Positions 9,672 to 21,658 are shown, counted from the first letter of the stretch. The stretch is DNA of 64,000 nucleotides from Methylotenera sp. (GCA_017880905.1 JADGRO010000013.1:1-64000); one strand, 5' to 3'. Notes: generated by a model from the letters alone, not told the origin. Translations and numbers: made by a program.

Positions 9672-10414
9672 TGACAGATCGAGTTACCTTGCTGAACGGT
9701 AAGTTTGATCCGCTTACCCTGTCGCAAACGACAGATGCTATTTTCAAAGATCTTGCTGAAGGCAAGCGGGGCTGGCTATGTACAGTTAACGTAGCCATAT
9801 TGATGATGATGAGGGATGATGCAAGGTTACAGCAATTTGTTGATTGCGCATCGATCATTGTCGCTGATGGGCAGCCTCTGGTGTGGATTGCCCCTTGGCT
9901 GGATAAGCCATTGCCAGAACGCGTCACAGGTGTTGACCTTGTTGAATCGATTTGCGCTCGCGCTGTTATTGAGAAAAAAAGTATCTATCTACTTGGTGCT
10001 ACCAGCAGCATCGTGGAAATACTAGCCAATCGTGTGCAGAATAAATTTCCCGGGCTTCAAGTGGATTATGCAGATGGCTACTTTTCCTCCAATGATGCGG
10101 CAACAAAGGCCGATAAAGTAAGGCAAAGTGGAGCCAGCATCTTGCTGGTTGGGATGGGAGTTCCCAGACAAGAGTCCTTTATCGAGGAGCAATGGGAGCG
10201 CCTTGGTGTCGGTATGGCCATTGGAGTTGGCGGCAGCTTTGATGTTCTAGCGGGTTTGCGCCGTCGGGCACCAAACTGGGTGCAGCGATTGGGCCTGGAA
10301 TGGACATACAGAATGCTACAAGAACCACGTCGCTTGTTTAAGCGATATCTAATTACAAACTTGCAATTCATAAGATGTTTATTTGCCGAGTTTGTTCGGC
10401 AAAAAAGTAATTAG
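9668..10414 (+). CDS. WecG/TagA/CpsF family glycosyltransferase
   Basis: LCTVNVAILMMMRDD, IYLLGATSSIVEILA, GVGMAIGVGGSFDVLAGLRRRAPNWVQRLGLEWTYRMLQEPRRLFKRY. Confidence 0.9.
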   Translation: MMTDRVTLLNGKFDPLTLSQTTDAIFKDLAEGKRGWLCTVNVAILMMMRDDARLQQFVDCASIIVADGQPLVWIAPWLDKPLPERVTGVDLVESICARAVIEKKSIYLLGATSSIVEILANRVQNKFPGLQVDYADGYFSSNDAATKADKVRQSGASILLVGMGVPRQESFIEEQWERLGVGMAIGVGGSFDVLAGLRRRAPNWVQRLGLEWTYRMLQEPRRLFKRYLITNLQFIRCLFAEFVRQKSN

Positions 10415-10421
10415 GAAAATC

Positions 10422-11546
10422 ATGTCACAGAAAAAACTCATGGTAATTATTGGTACTAGACCTGAAGCGGTTAAACTCGCACCAGTTATTTTTGCGGCTA
10501 GAGCCCGACCTGATCGCTTTCAGATTACTGTTGTACGCACCAGCCAGCATAAAGAAATGCTGGATCAAATGATGAAAGTGTTTGATATTGATGCGGATAT
10601 TGATTTGGATATTATGCAATCCAATCAGGATCTGGTACATGTCACCAATGCCAGCTTGCGTGGCTTGTATGATGCAATGCAATTACAAAGGCCAGATTGG
10701 GTAATTGTTCAGGGTGATACGACAACGACTTTTGCTGGGGCTTTGGCTGCGTTTTATCACAAAATCCCCGTTGCACATGTGGAGGCAGGCTTACGTACCG
10801 GTGATCGTTACCAGCCATTTCCAGAAGAAATTAACCGTAACTTAACAGCCAGACTTGCAGAGATGCATTTTCCCCCAACCGAGGGGGCAAAACAAAACTT
10901 GTTACGTGAAGGAATTGATCCGTCTAGAATTTTAGTGACTGGAAACACTTCGATTGATGCACTGTTTTGGGTACTGGAACGGGCAGAAAAGAGTAAAGCA
11001 AAATTCGATCAACTTAACAAAAAAGCTAATAAACCACGTAATATATTGGTTACGGCTCACCGTCGTGAAAACCATGGCGAACCGATTGGTGAAGTATGTC
11101 GAGCGTTGTTGGAAATTCTTGATCGTTATCCTGATGTTGAGGTGACCTTTCCAGTGCACCTTAGCCCGCGGGTAAGAGAAACAGTTATGCCTTTGTTAGG
11201 ACAACATCCTCGTGTCGCTCTGATGGAACCGCTTGATTACGAAGAGTTTGTATTTGCAATGGATAAGGCTACTCTTATTTTGACTGATTCAGGAGGTGTG
11301 CAAGAAGAAGCACCTTCTCTGGGGAAACCAGTACTAGTGTTACGTGAAAATACAGAAAGGCCAGAAGCTGCGGCTGTCGGCGCAGCAATTTTGGTGGGGA
11401 CTAATCGTACGCGCATCGTTAATGCTGTTTCGAATCTGCTTGACAATCAAGAAGCATATAACGCAATGTCTCAAGTCATCAATCCGTTTGGTGATGGGCA
11501 TGCAGCAGAACGTATTCTGGATGCGCTATTTGCCCTGAATACATGA
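10422..11546 (+). CDS. wecB: UDP-N-acetylglucosamine 2-epimerase (non-hydrolysing)
   Basis: GTRPEAVKLAPVI, VQGDTTTTFAGAL, VAHVEAGLRTGD, TDSGGVQEEAPSLGKPVLVLR. Confidence 0.93.
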   Translation: MSQKKLMVIIGTRPEAVKLAPVIFAARARPDRFQITVVRTSQHKEMLDQMMKVFDIDADIDLDIMQSNQDLVHVTNASLRGLYDAMQLQRPDWVIVQGDTTTTFAGALAAFYHKIPVAHVEAGLRTGDRYQPFPEEINRNLTARLAEMHFPPTEGAKQNLLREGIDPSRILVTGNTSIDALFWVLERAEKSKAKFDQLNKKANKPRNILVTAHRRENHGEPIGEVCRALLEILDRYPDVEVTFPVHLSPRVRETVMPLLGQHPRVALMEPLDYEEFVFAMDKATLILTDSGGVQEEAPSLGKPVLVLRENTERPEAAAVGAAILVGTNRTRIVNAVSNLLDNQEAYNAMSQVINPFGDGHAAERILDALFALNT

Positions 11547-11594
11547 ATTGAAGTAACTATTTGATATAAATGTAAAATTATAGGAATTTTTGAT

Positions 11595-12410
11595 ATGTAT
11601 GAGAATTTTTATGGCCTAAAAGAGAAGCCGTTTTCTATTCAGCCTGATCCGGATTTCCTTTTTTTCGGTCATCGGCACAGCATGGCGTATGCCATGCTTG
11701 AATACGGTATTGTGAATCGCGCCGGGTTTATAGTGATATGCGGTGAAATTGGCTGCGGGAAAACGACATTGGTTCGTCATCTACTCAATAATGTTGACCC
11801 CGAAATCAAAGTGGGCATCGTCTATAACACACACCAGAAAGTTGATGATATGTTAGGATGGATTTTGCTGGCTTTTGAGCAACCTTATGAAGGTATGTCT
11901 GAATTGGCGCTTTTTGATGCCTTTCAAAATTTCTTGATTTCCAGCTATGCTGAAGGAAAAAGAGTGGTGCTGATTGTAGATGAAGCTCAGAATCTGAGTC
12001 CAGGCGCGCTAGAGTCTTTGCGAATGCTTTCCAATATTAATGCTGATAAGGATCAGTTATTACAGGTTATTCTGGTTGGGCAGCCTCAATTAAGAGAACT
12101 GCTTCGCAGACCCGATATGCAGCAATTTATGCAGCGTGTAGCGGTTGATTATTTTATAACACCTTTACTGCCTGTTGAAGTAGCTAAATATATTGTACAT
12201 CGTCTGAGCGTAGCTGGGCGTGAGAACAATCTTTTTACTGCACGTGCTATTGAACGTATTGCAGAAGCGAGTAATGGAATACCTAGAAGTATCAATTTAC
12301 TGTGTGATATGGTGTTGGTGTATGGTTTCTCCTGCGGGGCCGAAAAAATTGGTATAGATCTAGTCAATGAAGTTCTGCGCGATAGGGCAGAATTCGGGGT
12401 GCTAGCATAA
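11595..12410 (+). CDS. ExeA-like AAA ATPase, XrtA/PEP-CTERM system-associated ATPase type (TIGR03015-like)
   Basis: MYENFYGLKEKPFSIQPDPDFLFFG; Walker A GEIGCGKTT; Walker B VVLIVDEAQNL. Confidence 0.85.
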   Translation: MYENFYGLKEKPFSIQPDPDFLFFGHRHSMAYAMLEYGIVNRAGFIVICGEIGCGKTTLVRHLLNNVDPEIKVGIVYNTHQKVDDMLGWILLAFEQPYEGMSELALFDAFQNFLISSYAEGKRVVLIVDEAQNLSPGALESLRMLSNINADKDQLLQVILVGQPQLRELLRRPDMQQFMQRVAVDYFITPLLPVEVAKYIVHRLSVAGRENNLFTARAIERIAEASNGIPRSINLLCDMVLVYGFSCGAEKIGIDLVNEVLRDRAEFGVLA

Positions 12411-12456
12411 ACAATTTTTCAATGTTTCTGTTTCACGTTAACTGGAAATTAATTGC

Positions 12457-13482
12457 ATGAGCATACTGGTCACTGGTGCTGCTGGCTATATAGGCTCTCA
12501 CACATGTCTTGAGTTATTGAATGCTGGTTTTGACGTCGTCGCATTTGATAACTTTAGTAACAGTAAGATGGAGTCACTCATCCGTGTAGAAAAACTGGCT
12601 GCGCGATCGCTTGTATTTAAACAAGGCGATGTACGTGACCGTGCTTTTTTGCAGGATTTGTTCTCGAAACATAATATTACTGCTGTTATTCATTTCGCTG
12701 GACACAAAGCGGTGGGTGAATCCATCAGAACGCCCCTAACTTATTACGACAACAATGTTTCCGGTAGTATTGCATTAGCTGAGGTTATGTCTGAATTTAG
12801 TGTTAAGCGCCTCGTGTTTAGTTCATCAGCTACTGTATATGATGCTCAAAATAACCTCCAAATTCGTGAAGATTCCCTGCTAAGACCAATCAATCCTTAT
12901 GGGCGATCCAAGCTTATGATAGAGCAAATCTACCAAGATCTTGCAGCATCGGATACTCAGTGGAAAATCGCTACCCTGCGTTACTTTAATCCGGTTGGAG
13001 CACATGAAAGCGGCATGATTGGGGAGGATCCGAACGGTATTCCTAACAATCTGATGCCTTACATATCACAGGTTGCTGTTGGCCGTTTGTCAGAACTTAG
13101 TGTGTTTGGTTCGGATTATCCCACGATAGATGGGACGGGTGTACGTGATTATATCCATGTGGTAGATTTGGCACTTGGTCATTTAGCCGCCTTGCAGGCG
13201 CTGAAAAGTTGTTCTGGTTTGATAACGGTCAATTTAGGTACCGGCAAAGGGTGTAGCGTGCTGGAATTGATACGGGCATTTGAACATGCAACTGGCAGAG
13301 TGATACCGTATCATATTGTTGAGCGCAGACCCGGGGATTTAGCTACTTGCTATGCCGACCCTAGTCTAGCGGAATCATTATTAGGCTGGCGAGCCAAATT
13401 TGATATAAATACCATGTGCCAAGACGCGTGGCGCTGGCAATCCAAAAATCCTCAAGGATATGGGAACGTAAGTAATTACTAG
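12457..13482 (+). CDS. galE: UDP-glucose 4-epimerase
   Basis: ILVTGAAGYIGSHTCLELL, HFAGHKAVGES, TGVRDYIHVVDLA. Confidence 0.95.
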   Translation: MSILVTGAAGYIGSHTCLELLNAGFDVVAFDNFSNSKMESLIRVEKLAARSLVFKQGDVRDRAFLQDLFSKHNITAVIHFAGHKAVGESIRTPLTYYDNNVSGSIALAEVMSEFSVKRLVFSSSATVYDAQNNLQIREDSLLRPINPYGRSKLMIEQIYQDLAASDTQWKIATLRYFNPVGAHESGMIGEDPNGIPNNLMPYISQVAVGRLSELSVFGSDYPTIDGTGVRDYIHVVDLALGHLAALQALKSCSGLITVNLGTGKGCSVLELIRAFEHATGRVIPYHIVERRPGDLATCYADPSLAESLLGWRAKFDINTMCQDAWRWQSKNPQGYGNVSNY

Positions 13483-14711
13483 CTTTTAATTTCATCCAAT
13501 TTAAGGAAGCGTTGCCATAAATTTTCCACACCTTTTTCAATGGTGAACTCAGCCAGTACTTTCTGTTTACCAGCGCTACCGTAGCGCATACGTTTTTTCT
13601 TATCCTGGGCAAGTTCGATGATATATTCCGCCATTTGTGATGAGCGTGCAGGATCAAACAACAAACCGTTTTTCTTATCAATGACCAATTCAGGGATGCC
13701 TGCCAGACGCGGTGCTATTACTGGAATCTCAAGAACCATGGCTTCCATCAGCACAATGGGGATGCCTTCCATGAATGAAGAAAGCGCAAAAATATCGGCA
13801 TGCACCATTTCATCAAGTACGGTTTGCTCTGGAACCGATCCACGGAAAGTCACCTTATCTGCAATGCCTTTTTCTTTGACATAAGCCTCCAGTTCATACC
13901 GGTAAGGGCCATCACCCAGAAGAACAAGTTCCATATCTGGCACAACTTTCAAAGCATCGATAAAGGCATTAATCATCATCGGGTAGCCTTTTTCGACATG
14001 CAGCCGGCCAACTGAAATGATGCGAATGATAGAATGATCCTTTTGGTAATTAGCCTGCTTAGACTTGGCGAGATTGACTGCATCTAGTTCGATGCCGCAG
14101 CGTGACACAAACAGCTTGTGCCAATGTTGCGGTCCGACTGCGCGAAATGCCTGAGACAAGCCAAAATATGAAATGCAATTGGCAAATGTGCATCTCTTAA
14201 GTTTTGAGCCTAGTAGTGGTCCCCAAGGATAATCAAAGCAGGAAGTTCCGTGTAGGGTCATCGACCAGCCAAGCTGCAAATAAGTGCAGGCGATCATTCC
14301 GACATTTGCACCCGTATTGGCAAAATGAATGTGTAAATGTTGAACCGGTTTTTGCTGTAGGTGATGAGCCAGCAGTATGCCTTCTGCAAATTGAAACAAA
14401 GACCATAAAGTATTTTTAGCGCCGGGAAGATGATGCTCCAGCGCAGTTTTGAGGGTATGCAGATATCTCAGTGGTTTTTGGATAAACATTTGTCCATGAA
14501 TAAGGATTAATTGTAAGGCCTTGACGGGCAAAATACTGACTGTTTGTTCAAATTCCTGATGATCTAGCGCTGAAATGAGGTTTTCTGGCTTAGGACGGCG
14601 TAAGGCATAGACATCAATAGATGCACCGCGGCGACGTAGTTCATTGATTTCACGTCGAATGAAAGTGTGTGAACGTGATGGGTATTCACTGCAAAAATAG
14701 GCTAACTTCAC
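13479..14711 (-). CDS. Glycosyltransferase group 1 / GT4
   Basis: IISVGRLHVEKGYPMMINAF, FALSSFMEGIPIVLMEAMVLEIPVIAPRLAGIPELV. Confidence 0.9.
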   Translation of the reverse strand: MKLAYFCSEYPSRSHTFIRREINELRRRGASIDVYALRRPKPENLISALDHQEFEQTVSILPVKALQLILIHGQMFIQKPLRYLHTLKTALEHHLPGAKNTLWSLFQFAEGILLAHHLQQKPVQHLHIHFANTGANVGMIACTYLQLGWSMTLHGTSCFDYPWGPLLGSKLKRCTFANCISYFGLSQAFRAVGPQHWHKLFVSRCGIELDAVNLAKSKQANYQKDHSIIRIISVGRLHVEKGYPMMINAFIDALKVVPDMELVLLGDGPYRYELEAYVKEKGIADKVTFRGSVPEQTVLDEMVHADIFALSSFMEGIPIVLMEAMVLEIPVIAPRLAGIPELVIDKKNGLLFDPARSSQMAEYIIELAQDKKKRMRYGSAGKQKVLAEFTIEKGVENLWQRFLKLDEIKS

Positions 14712-14773
14712 TATGGTTATCCTTCTGAATCTTAAGACTGCACATGTCTCATTGATAGTGGTGATGACATCAG

Positions 14774-15817
14774 CTAAAGTCCTGGCTGCAAGCCGCTTAA
14801 ACGTAAAGCAAAGCGAGCAGCAGAAAGTTGTTGTTTGCGATTCCAGTTGTTGAATGTATTCACATCACAACGCTTGAGCTGAAAATTGGATTGCTCAGAT
14901 TGGTTTTTACCCCATTGCGTGGTTACGGCATTTGTATAGCCGGCTTTGCGAACAGCGTCCACAGAGCGCGCATCGTAATCGCCATTCGGATAGCAAAATG
15001 ATGCTATTTGAGTATTGAGTTCTGCTTCCAGCCGTCGTTTTGATTCGGCAGTCTCATATTTCAATTCTTGATCATTGCATTGTGGCATCAACGCATGGGT
15101 CATTGAGTGTGAGCCTATCTCATGCCCTTGTTGATGTATCAAGCGAATCTCATTCCAGTCCATAAGCCTTCCCCATGCGGGATGCGAGGTTTTTAGCATG
15201 CCTTCAAGTACTTCGATGAACTGTTTGCGTTTCTCTGGTGAGATGCGCTTTGAATGCTGGATAATGTGATTTTCAAATGCACTGGTTGGCTTAACTGGAA
15301 TACCATAGGGTTGCGCCAGTTCAAGTGTCTTCTGCATGATTTTTTCACTACTACTTCTGGCAGCAAATGCACAATACCCAATTCTGTCATGCCAAAGTAT
15401 GCTTGCTTCATCGATATTTAATGTTGGAATATAGAATGTGGCTTTAAAATCAAATTCGTCCAGTACGGGCAAGCCATATTGAAGATTATCCAGTTGTCCA
15501 TCGTCAAAAGTGATTGCCAGAAACGGTTTTTTCGGCTGCTCATCCTCTTGCCAACGTTGATATGTATTAGTGAGAGAACCTGGCGTGAAATAATTATTAA
15601 AAAAAATACAAAACCAGCGCAACTCCTCAGGCGTTACACATATGCCAGGATATGGATATTGCTGACGCAGGTTTTCAGGCAAAACGCGGTGAAAGGTCAC
15701 TACAGTCAGCTTGCCTATGGCTCGTTTGCTTGGATCGCTAATTTCTGATAAGAACAATCCTTCGGCAAGCACATCGCGCAGCAACAGTTTAATGGGTTTT
15801 AATATTGACGAATTCAA
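14774..15817 (-). CDS. Polysaccharide deacetylase family protein (CE4)
   Basis: AITFDDGQLDN and HEIGSHSMTHALM motifs. Confidence 0.88.
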   Translation of the reverse strand: MNSSILKPIKLLLRDVLAEGLFLSEISDPSKRAIGKLTVVTFHRVLPENLRQQYPYPGICVTPEELRWFCIFFNNYFTPGSLTNTYQRWQEDEQPKKPFLAITFDDGQLDNLQYGLPVLDEFDFKATFYIPTLNIDEASILWHDRIGYCAFAARSSSEKIMQKTLELAQPYGIPVKPTSAFENHIIQHSKRISPEKRKQFIEVLEGMLKTSHPAWGRLMDWNEIRLIHQQGHEIGSHSMTHALMPQCNDQELKYETAESKRRLEAELNTQIASFCYPNGDYDARSVDAVRKAGYTNAVTTQWGKNQSEQSNFQLKRCDVNTFNNWNRKQQLSAARFALRLSGLQPGL

Positions 15818-15908
15818 GTTTGAAGTGCAGCCGTTACTGAATCTTCAGTATAACGAATTTCTATTTGGGAGTGTAATAAATTGGCCATACACAGCAAGCT
15901 AAACTAAG

Positions 15909-17348
15909 CTAGTAAGCTCCCTTGCCCGTAAATGCAAAAACGGTACGGAATAATATACTAATATCTAGCCATATAGACCAGTTATTGATGTATTCAATAT
16001 CCGACTCAATGCGATGAACCATTTGATCTATCTCTATGGTTTCACCTCTTAGTCCACGTACCTGAGCGAGACCAGTAATGCCTGGCTTAATGTGATGTCG
16101 TGCAAAATAATCAAAAATTCTTTGGGAGTATTCTTCATCATGCTGCACAGCATGTGGCCTTGGACCAACTAAAGACATGTCCCCAGCCAGAACATTGAAT
16201 ATCTGTGGTAGTTCATCAAGGCTGGTTCTACGAATAAAACCGCCTACGCGGGTGATTCTGCTATCATTTTTTTCAGCTTGCTTTAACTTTCCAGTTTCTT
16301 CTTGATGAACATACATACTGCGAAATTTCCATATCTTGAAAGACTTGCCACTCCAGCCAGCTCGATTTTGCCTAAAAAATATTGGTCCTGGACTGTCCAA
16401 TTTAACTGCGATTGCAGCAAGAAGCAGTATTGGACTAATTGCTATCAATATTAAGATAGATAGCACTTTATCTTCTATTGCTTTCAGAAGCAGGCGCGTA
16501 CCAATTAACGGGGTTTCTGAGAGTGTAATCACCGGAATCCCGGAAATTTCCTTAACATTGTGATTTACTAAGCGCAGTGAGAAAATATCAGGAACCCAGT
16601 GAATGGCGACATGTTTATTCAATGTGTTTATGTAGGCATTCTCTAGAGCCTTAGAGGACTTAAGTGGCGTAACAATATAGACCATACTGATATTGTATTG
16701 GTCAATCAAAGCAGGTAAATCTTCAATATTTCCCAGTATTTCAGGATCGGATTTTCTTCCAGGTGCTTTTCTTCCAGACGCGGGGATATCGTCATCAGGC
16801 AACCGTACGAACCCAATAACTTGCTCACCCATCCATGGGTTACCAGAAATTTTATGTTGTAGGTAATAAGCCAATCGACTTTGACCGACAATAAGCACTT
16901 TTTCATTTTGTTGTGAGTGCAGAATTATCTTTTTGTAAAAAAATCTAAACAGGGTATGCAAAAATAATTGGGCAACGTAGCCAATTACATAAAGTTCGCC
17001 AATCAAGTATCTAGAATATACCTGGGTTTGCTTTGCTAGAAATGCCAATACCACGAGTACTAGGAAAGTAAGCGTCCATGCCTTTAACAAGTCAAGTGCT
17101 TTGTTTGCGAAGCGACCATTACTCCTATAAATGGCAAACTTGTCATACGTTATAGCCAGAACACCAAGTAATATCAACAACATAATTATATAAGGGGTTG
17201 TTATTCTTCCAATGTGATAAAAATGATGCTGAACAAGCCACCACGTAACCCCAATAACAGCAGCACCATCAAGTACTTGTTGGACAATATTGCTCAGATT
17301 GCGACGTCTTTGTAGGAGTGCTTTTGAATTTATATGTGTATATGCCAT
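15909..17348 (-). CDS. Exopolysaccharide biosynthesis polyprenyl glycosylphosphotransferase (undecaprenyl-phosphate glucose phosphotransferase type)
   Basis: N-terminal TM bundle; C-terminal [58 protein letters not shown]. Confidence 0.93.
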   Translation of the reverse strand: MAYTHINSKALLQRRRNLSNIVQQVLDGAAVIGVTWWLVQHHFYHIGRITTPYIIMLLILLGVLAITYDKFAIYRSNGRFANKALDLLKAWTLTFLVLVVLAFLAKQTQVYSRYLIGELYVIGYVAQLFLHTLFRFFYKKIILHSQQNEKVLIVGQSRLAYYLQHKISGNPWMGEQVIGFVRLPDDDIPASGRKAPGRKSDPEILGNIEDLPALIDQYNISMVYIVTPLKSSKALENAYINTLNKHVAIHWVPDIFSLRLVNHNVKEISGIPVITLSETPLIGTRLLLKAIEDKVLSILILIAISPILLLAAIAVKLDSPGPIFFRQNRAGWSGKSFKIWKFRSMYVHQEETGKLKQAEKNDSRITRVGGFIRRTSLDELPQIFNVLAGDMSLVGPRPHAVQHDEEYSQRIFDYFARHHIKPGITGLAQVRGLRGETIEIDQMVHRIESDIEYINNWSIWLDISILFRTVFAFTGKGAY

Positions 17349-17577
17349 CTAGCTCTAAAAAATAATACTGATTTCAAAATTAGCTTTGCCAAATAACGGC
17401 AACGTATCCTGATCCCGTTTTTCAATTGTTAATATCATTTAAGTCTTCTTTATTCAATTTTAAATTACAATCATTTTTCAAGCAAATGAAATACCAACAA
17501 GCTGTATTTTTTTTATATTTATCAATAAGCTACAAATAAAATTGTTTTTTTGATTTATTGTGACTTGATTTGACACT

Positions 17578-17599
17578 AAAGTGCATTTAAATGTACTTT
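17578..17599. promoter_or_regulatory. 22-bp near-perfect palindrome AAAGTGCATTTAAATGTACTTT, candidate operator
   Basis: One mismatched pair between half sites; lies in AT-rich non-coding region upstream of the minus-strand glycosylphosphotransferase. Confidence 0.4.
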
Positions 17600-17841
17600 C
17601 TATAAAAATGCCGCAATCAAGGTTACCAGCTTATTTATCACTAGTGTATTAATTACTAAATTTATTACTGGTGTTTTGTTGATTTAGTTGTTTCGTGAGA
17701 ATCTAATGTAGTAATTACCGACATCCTCGCCATAGATGACTTGCTAGTTTCATTGTACAATGGATCACTTGACTGAATCACTATTGACTTGCAGAAAAAT
17801 TAATTTTTAACTATTTGATATTTAAGGATATGTTAAAATTT

Positions 17842-17926
17842 TGGTGCCCGGAAGAGGACTCGAACCTCCACATCTTTCGATACTAGTACCTGAAACTAGC
17901 GCGTCTACCAATTCCGCCATCTGGGC
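17842..17926 (-). tRNA. tRNA-Leu(CAG), CCA encoded
   Basis: Reverse complement GCCCAGATGGCGGAATTGGTAGACGCG...CTAGTTTCAGGTACTAG...GGTTCGAGTCCTCTTCCGGGCACCA. Confidence 0.95.
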
Positions 17927-17979
17927 AATTATTCTTGGCTATTTGAATAATGCGCCGAATTTTATAGAAAGCAAATAAC

Positions 17980-20382
17980 TTGTCAACAAAAAAGCATAAT
18001 TCCAATCAACGAAATAACGACCCGCATGCCGGAAGGGAAGCCGCGCAGTATGACACGCCATTGCCTAGCCGTGAGTTAATTTTGCAAGTGTTGTCAGATC
18101 AAGGTGTGCCGTTGAGTATAGAGCAGGTTTATGGTTTGTTGGATATAGGCACAGCAGAGCGCGATAACTTTAATAAACGCCTTAACGCGATGGAGCGGGA
18201 AGGGCAGATTATGCGTAATCGCAAAGGTGCGCTGTGTTTAACCGAAAAAATTCACGTTATTGCCGGCACCGTGCAAGGCCACCCTGATGGTTTTGGCTTT
18301 CTAGTGCCTGACGACAAGATTAAACATCCAGAAGATTTATATTTGGCACCGCGTGAAATGGCACAGGTGATGCATGGCGACCGTGTAATAGTGCGTATGG
18401 CGGGGCTGGATAGAAAAGGACGCCCAGAAGGCAAAATAGTCGAGGTATTAGAGCGTAGCACTAAATCTTTGGTCGGGCGCGTCATTCAAGGCCAAGGCGT
18501 GACGATTGTGGCGGCCGAAGACAAACGAATCAATCAGGATATTTTGATTCCTTACCACTTAGATATGGGCGCCAAGCCAGGTCAGGTGGTGATGGTGGAA
18601 CTCACCGCACAGCCATCGGCAGGTGCACACCCTATGGGCGAAGTAGTGCAAATTTTAGGCAACTATGCCGATAGCGGCATGGAGATTGAAATTGCGCTGC
18701 GTAAACACAAGCTGCCGCACGAGTTTTCGCCAGCGGCAGTTCGGCAAGCGGAAAACCTTCCTAAGCTTGTTCAGCCTGCCGATTACAAAGGCCGTATGGA
18801 TTTACGCGAGTTGCCACTGATTACGATTGATGGCGAAACCGCGCGCGACTTTGATGATGCCGTTTATGCAGAACCACAAGGCAAAGGTTGGCGTTTGGTG
18901 GTAGCGATTGCAGATGTGAGTTTTTACGTGAAACCAGACGACGCGCTTGATAAAGAAGCGTTTGAGCGCGGCAATTCGGTATATTTCCCACGTCGCGTTA
19001 TCCCCATGTTGCCAGAAGCCTTATCCAATGGCCTGTGCTCGCTCAATCCAGACGTGGAGCGGCTATGCATGGTGTGCGATATGCAGCTTGATGGTATGGG
19101 TGTTGTTAAACAGTACAAATTTCATCCATCGGTGATGCGCTCCAAAGCGCGTATGACCTATACGCAAGTGTTCGACATGCTACAAAACCCACTTGGCGAA
19201 TTGGCAAAACAATATGCTTGGTTGATGCCGCACGCACAAAACCTATATTCGCTATTTAAACTGATGTTAGCCGAACGTGAAAAACGTGGTGCGATTGAAT
19301 TTGAATCGATCGAAACCATCATGATTTTTAACGAAAACGGCAAAATTGACCGCATTGTGCCTGCCAATCGTAACGAGGCGCATAAACTGATTGAAGAATG
19401 CATGCTGGCGGCCAATGTGTGTGCGGCCGACTTTCTAAAAAAATATGAACATTCTGCGCTTTACCGCATCCACGAAGGCCCAACGCCTGAAAAATTAGAA
19501 GCGTTGCGTACTTTTATGGGTGAAGTCGGTTTTAGCGTGGGTGGTGGCGATAAACCACACGCGAAAGACTACGGCAGGCTAATGAAGCTAATTAAAGATA
19601 GGCCAGATGCGCAATTATTACAAACCGTGCTGCTAAGGTCTATGCAGCAAGCAGTTTATAGTCCAGATAACGTTGGCCATTTTGGGCTGGCTTACGAAGC
19701 TTACGCGCACTTTACTTCGCCTATTCGTCGCTATCCCGATTTGCTGATTCACCGCGCTATTAAAGCCGTATTGAGTGGCGAAAAGTATTCGGCAAAAGAT
19801 TGGCAGAGTTTAGGTGCGCATTGCTCGATGACCGAGCGGCGTGCCGATGACGCGACACGTGACGTAAACAATTGGCTTAAATGCTATTTCATGCAAGATA
19901 AAATTGGCGAAGTTTACCAAGGTACCGTGGCTGGCGTCACCAGTTTTGGCGTGTTTGTGGCGCTAGATGGTGTGTATGTTGAAGGTTTGTTGCACGTGAC
20001 TGAATTGGGCAACGATTACTTTAATTACGACAAAGCACGCCATGCAATGGTTGGCGAACGCTCAGGCGTGCGCTTTAGGTTGGGCGATAGACTCACGGTT
20101 AAAGTGGCGCGCGTCGATTTAGAAACCAGCAGAATTGATTTTACCTTGGTGAGCCACTCATCGCATTTAAGCGTTAGACCACAGGCCAATATCCATAAGG
20201 CTTCTGGCGATGTTCATAACAGAACATTAAGTGCTAATAAAAATAAAGTATCGACGGATTTTAAACCGTTGAGCACACGTGCATTAGAAAAAGCCAAGCA
20301 TGATCGCTCAGGCGGACAGAAAAACACACAGAAACCCGTCCATAAACAACACACAAAACACAGCAAAAACAAAGGTAAGTGA
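17980..20382 (+). CDS. rnr: Ribonuclease R
   Basis: RNB domain ([36 protein letters not shown]), C-terminal S1 and basic tail; TTG start as given. Confidence 0.95.
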   Translation: MSTKKHNSNQRNNDPHAGREAAQYDTPLPSRELILQVLSDQGVPLSIEQVYGLLDIGTAERDNFNKRLNAMEREGQIMRNRKGALCLTEKIHVIAGTVQGHPDGFGFLVPDDKIKHPEDLYLAPREMAQVMHGDRVIVRMAGLDRKGRPEGKIVEVLERSTKSLVGRVIQGQGVTIVAAEDKRINQDILIPYHLDMGAKPGQVVMVELTAQPSAGAHPMGEVVQILGNYADSGMEIEIALRKHKLPHEFSPAAVRQAENLPKLVQPADYKGRMDLRELPLITIDGETARDFDDAVYAEPQGKGWRLVVAIADVSFYVKPDDALDKEAFERGNSVYFPRRVIPMLPEALSNGLCSLNPDVERLCMVCDMQLDGMGVVKQYKFHPSVMRSKARMTYTQVFDMLQNPLGELAKQYAWLMPHAQNLYSLFKLMLAEREKRGAIEFESIETIMIFNENGKIDRIVPANRNEAHKLIEECMLAANVCAADFLKKYEHSALYRIHEGPTPEKLEALRTFMGEVGFSVGGGDKPHAKDYGRLMKLIKDRPDAQLLQTVLLRSMQQAVYSPDNVGHFGLAYEAYAHFTSPIRRYPDLLIHRAIKAVLSGEKYSAKDWQSLGAHCSMTERRADDATRDVNNWLKCYFMQDKIGEVYQGTVAGVTSFGVFVALDGVYVEGLLHVTELGNDYFNYDKARHAMVGERSGVRFRLGDRLTVKVARVDLETSRIDFTLVSHSSHLSVRPQANIHKASGDVHNRTLSANKNKVSTDFKPLSTRALEKAKHDRSGGQKNTQKPVHKQHTKHSKNKGK

Positions 20383-20390
20383 TAAGAATT

Positions 20391-21149
20391 ATGAGCGAAG
20401 CCCGCATATTGTTTGGCTTTCACGCGGTTTTAAGTCGCATGCGTCAACACGCCACCAGTATCGAAGAGATTTTGATTGATCGTGACCGCATTGATGCGCG
20501 CATGAAGGATTTGCTCAACATGGCAGAAAATGCCAATGTGCGCGTGATGCAGGTGGAACGCAGCAGGTTGGATGGCTTGGCGGGCATCAACGGTCGTCAT
20601 CAAGGTGTGATTGCGCGCGTGGTCGATACGCCGATTCCTTACAAAGATATTCACGATATTTTGGAGTCGGATTTAAAAGAACCGCCATTTTTCTTGGTGC
20701 TGGATGGGGTGGAAGACCCACATAATCTGGGTGCATGCTTGCGCGTGGCCGATGCCATGGGGGTACATGCGGTGATTGCGCCTAAAGACCGTGCTGTGGG
20801 TTTAAACGCGACTGTACGCAAGGTGGCAAGTGGTGCGGCAGAGGCGGTACCGTTTATTGCTGTGACTAACCTTGCGCGAACATTGCGCGAGTTAAAAGAT
20901 GCTGGCGTGTTTATTGTAGGCACCACAATGGACGCACCAACTAGCCTACTGAATACTACTAAACTAGATGGTCCAATTGCGTTAGTACTAGGGGCTGAGG
21001 GTGACGGCATACGCCGTTTAACTGCCGAAACTTGCGATGTGTTAGTGACAATCCCAATGTTCGGCTCGGTAGAAAGCCTTAACGTGAGTGTGGCGAGCGG
21101 AATCTGTTTATATGAAGTGCGCCGCCAGCGCAGTCTGGTTAAGGCTTAA
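20391..21149 (+). CDS. rlmB: 23S rRNA (guanosine(2251)-2'-O)-methyltransferase
   Basis: SpoU family: [47 protein letters not shown]. Confidence 0.93.
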   Translation: MSEARILFGFHAVLSRMRQHATSIEEILIDRDRIDARMKDLLNMAENANVRVMQVERSRLDGLAGINGRHQGVIARVVDTPIPYKDIHDILESDLKEPPFFLVLDGVEDPHNLGACLRVADAMGVHAVIAPKDRAVGLNATVRKVASGAAEAVPFIAVTNLARTLRELKDAGVFIVGTTMDAPTSLLNTTKLDGPIALVLGAEGDGIRRLTAETCDVLVTIPMFGSVESLNVSVASGICLYEVRRQRSLVKA

Positions 21150-21406
21150 TAAGTACGTCTTTTAGGCGGGCTGTAAGCCGTTTTAGCTTCAATATGCCTA
21201 AATGTGATACGGCCGTTATTAATATCGTAAGGCGATAACTCCAACGTTACCTTATCACCAGCCAGAATACGGATATGATTTTTCTTCATCTTACCACCGG
21301 TGTAAGCAACAAGCTTATGGCCGTTATCCAGCGTTACGCGGTAGCGCGAATCAGGCAATATCTCCATCACCATGCCGCTCATTTCAATTAGTTCTTCTTT
21401 AGCCAT
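21146..21406 (-). CDS. infA: Translation initiation factor IF-1
   Basis: [78 protein letters not shown] internal to the listed ORF. Confidence 0.92.
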   Translation of the reverse strand: MAKEELIEMSGMVMEILPDSRYRVTLDNGHKLVAYTGGKMKKNHIRILAGDKVTLELSPYDINNGRITFRHIEAKTAYSPPKRRTY

Positions 21407-21632
21407 AACACTACTCCAATCATCATTTGAGACCCGTAAACAAAATTGGGAATAGTGTGAGGATAAAAAACAACAAAGCGTGTAGACACTACCAACGCCA
21501 AGCGCAGTATAGTCTTGCGGGCGAGAATAAGCAATCAATTACAAGATTACCAGAAATAAATGTTGATATTGCTTGACATATGGACAGATTAGCCGTACAA
21601 AGGCGCTTAGGCGTTTAGATTTTTAATTAATT

Positions 21633-21658
21633 GAGTCCGTTGTGGGCTCTTTTTTTTT
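21633..21658 (+). terminator. Intrinsic-terminator-like hairpin inside the csp leader
   Basis: GAGTCC-gttgt-GGGCTC followed by a T-run, about 50 bp upstream of csp ATG. Confidence 0.5.
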
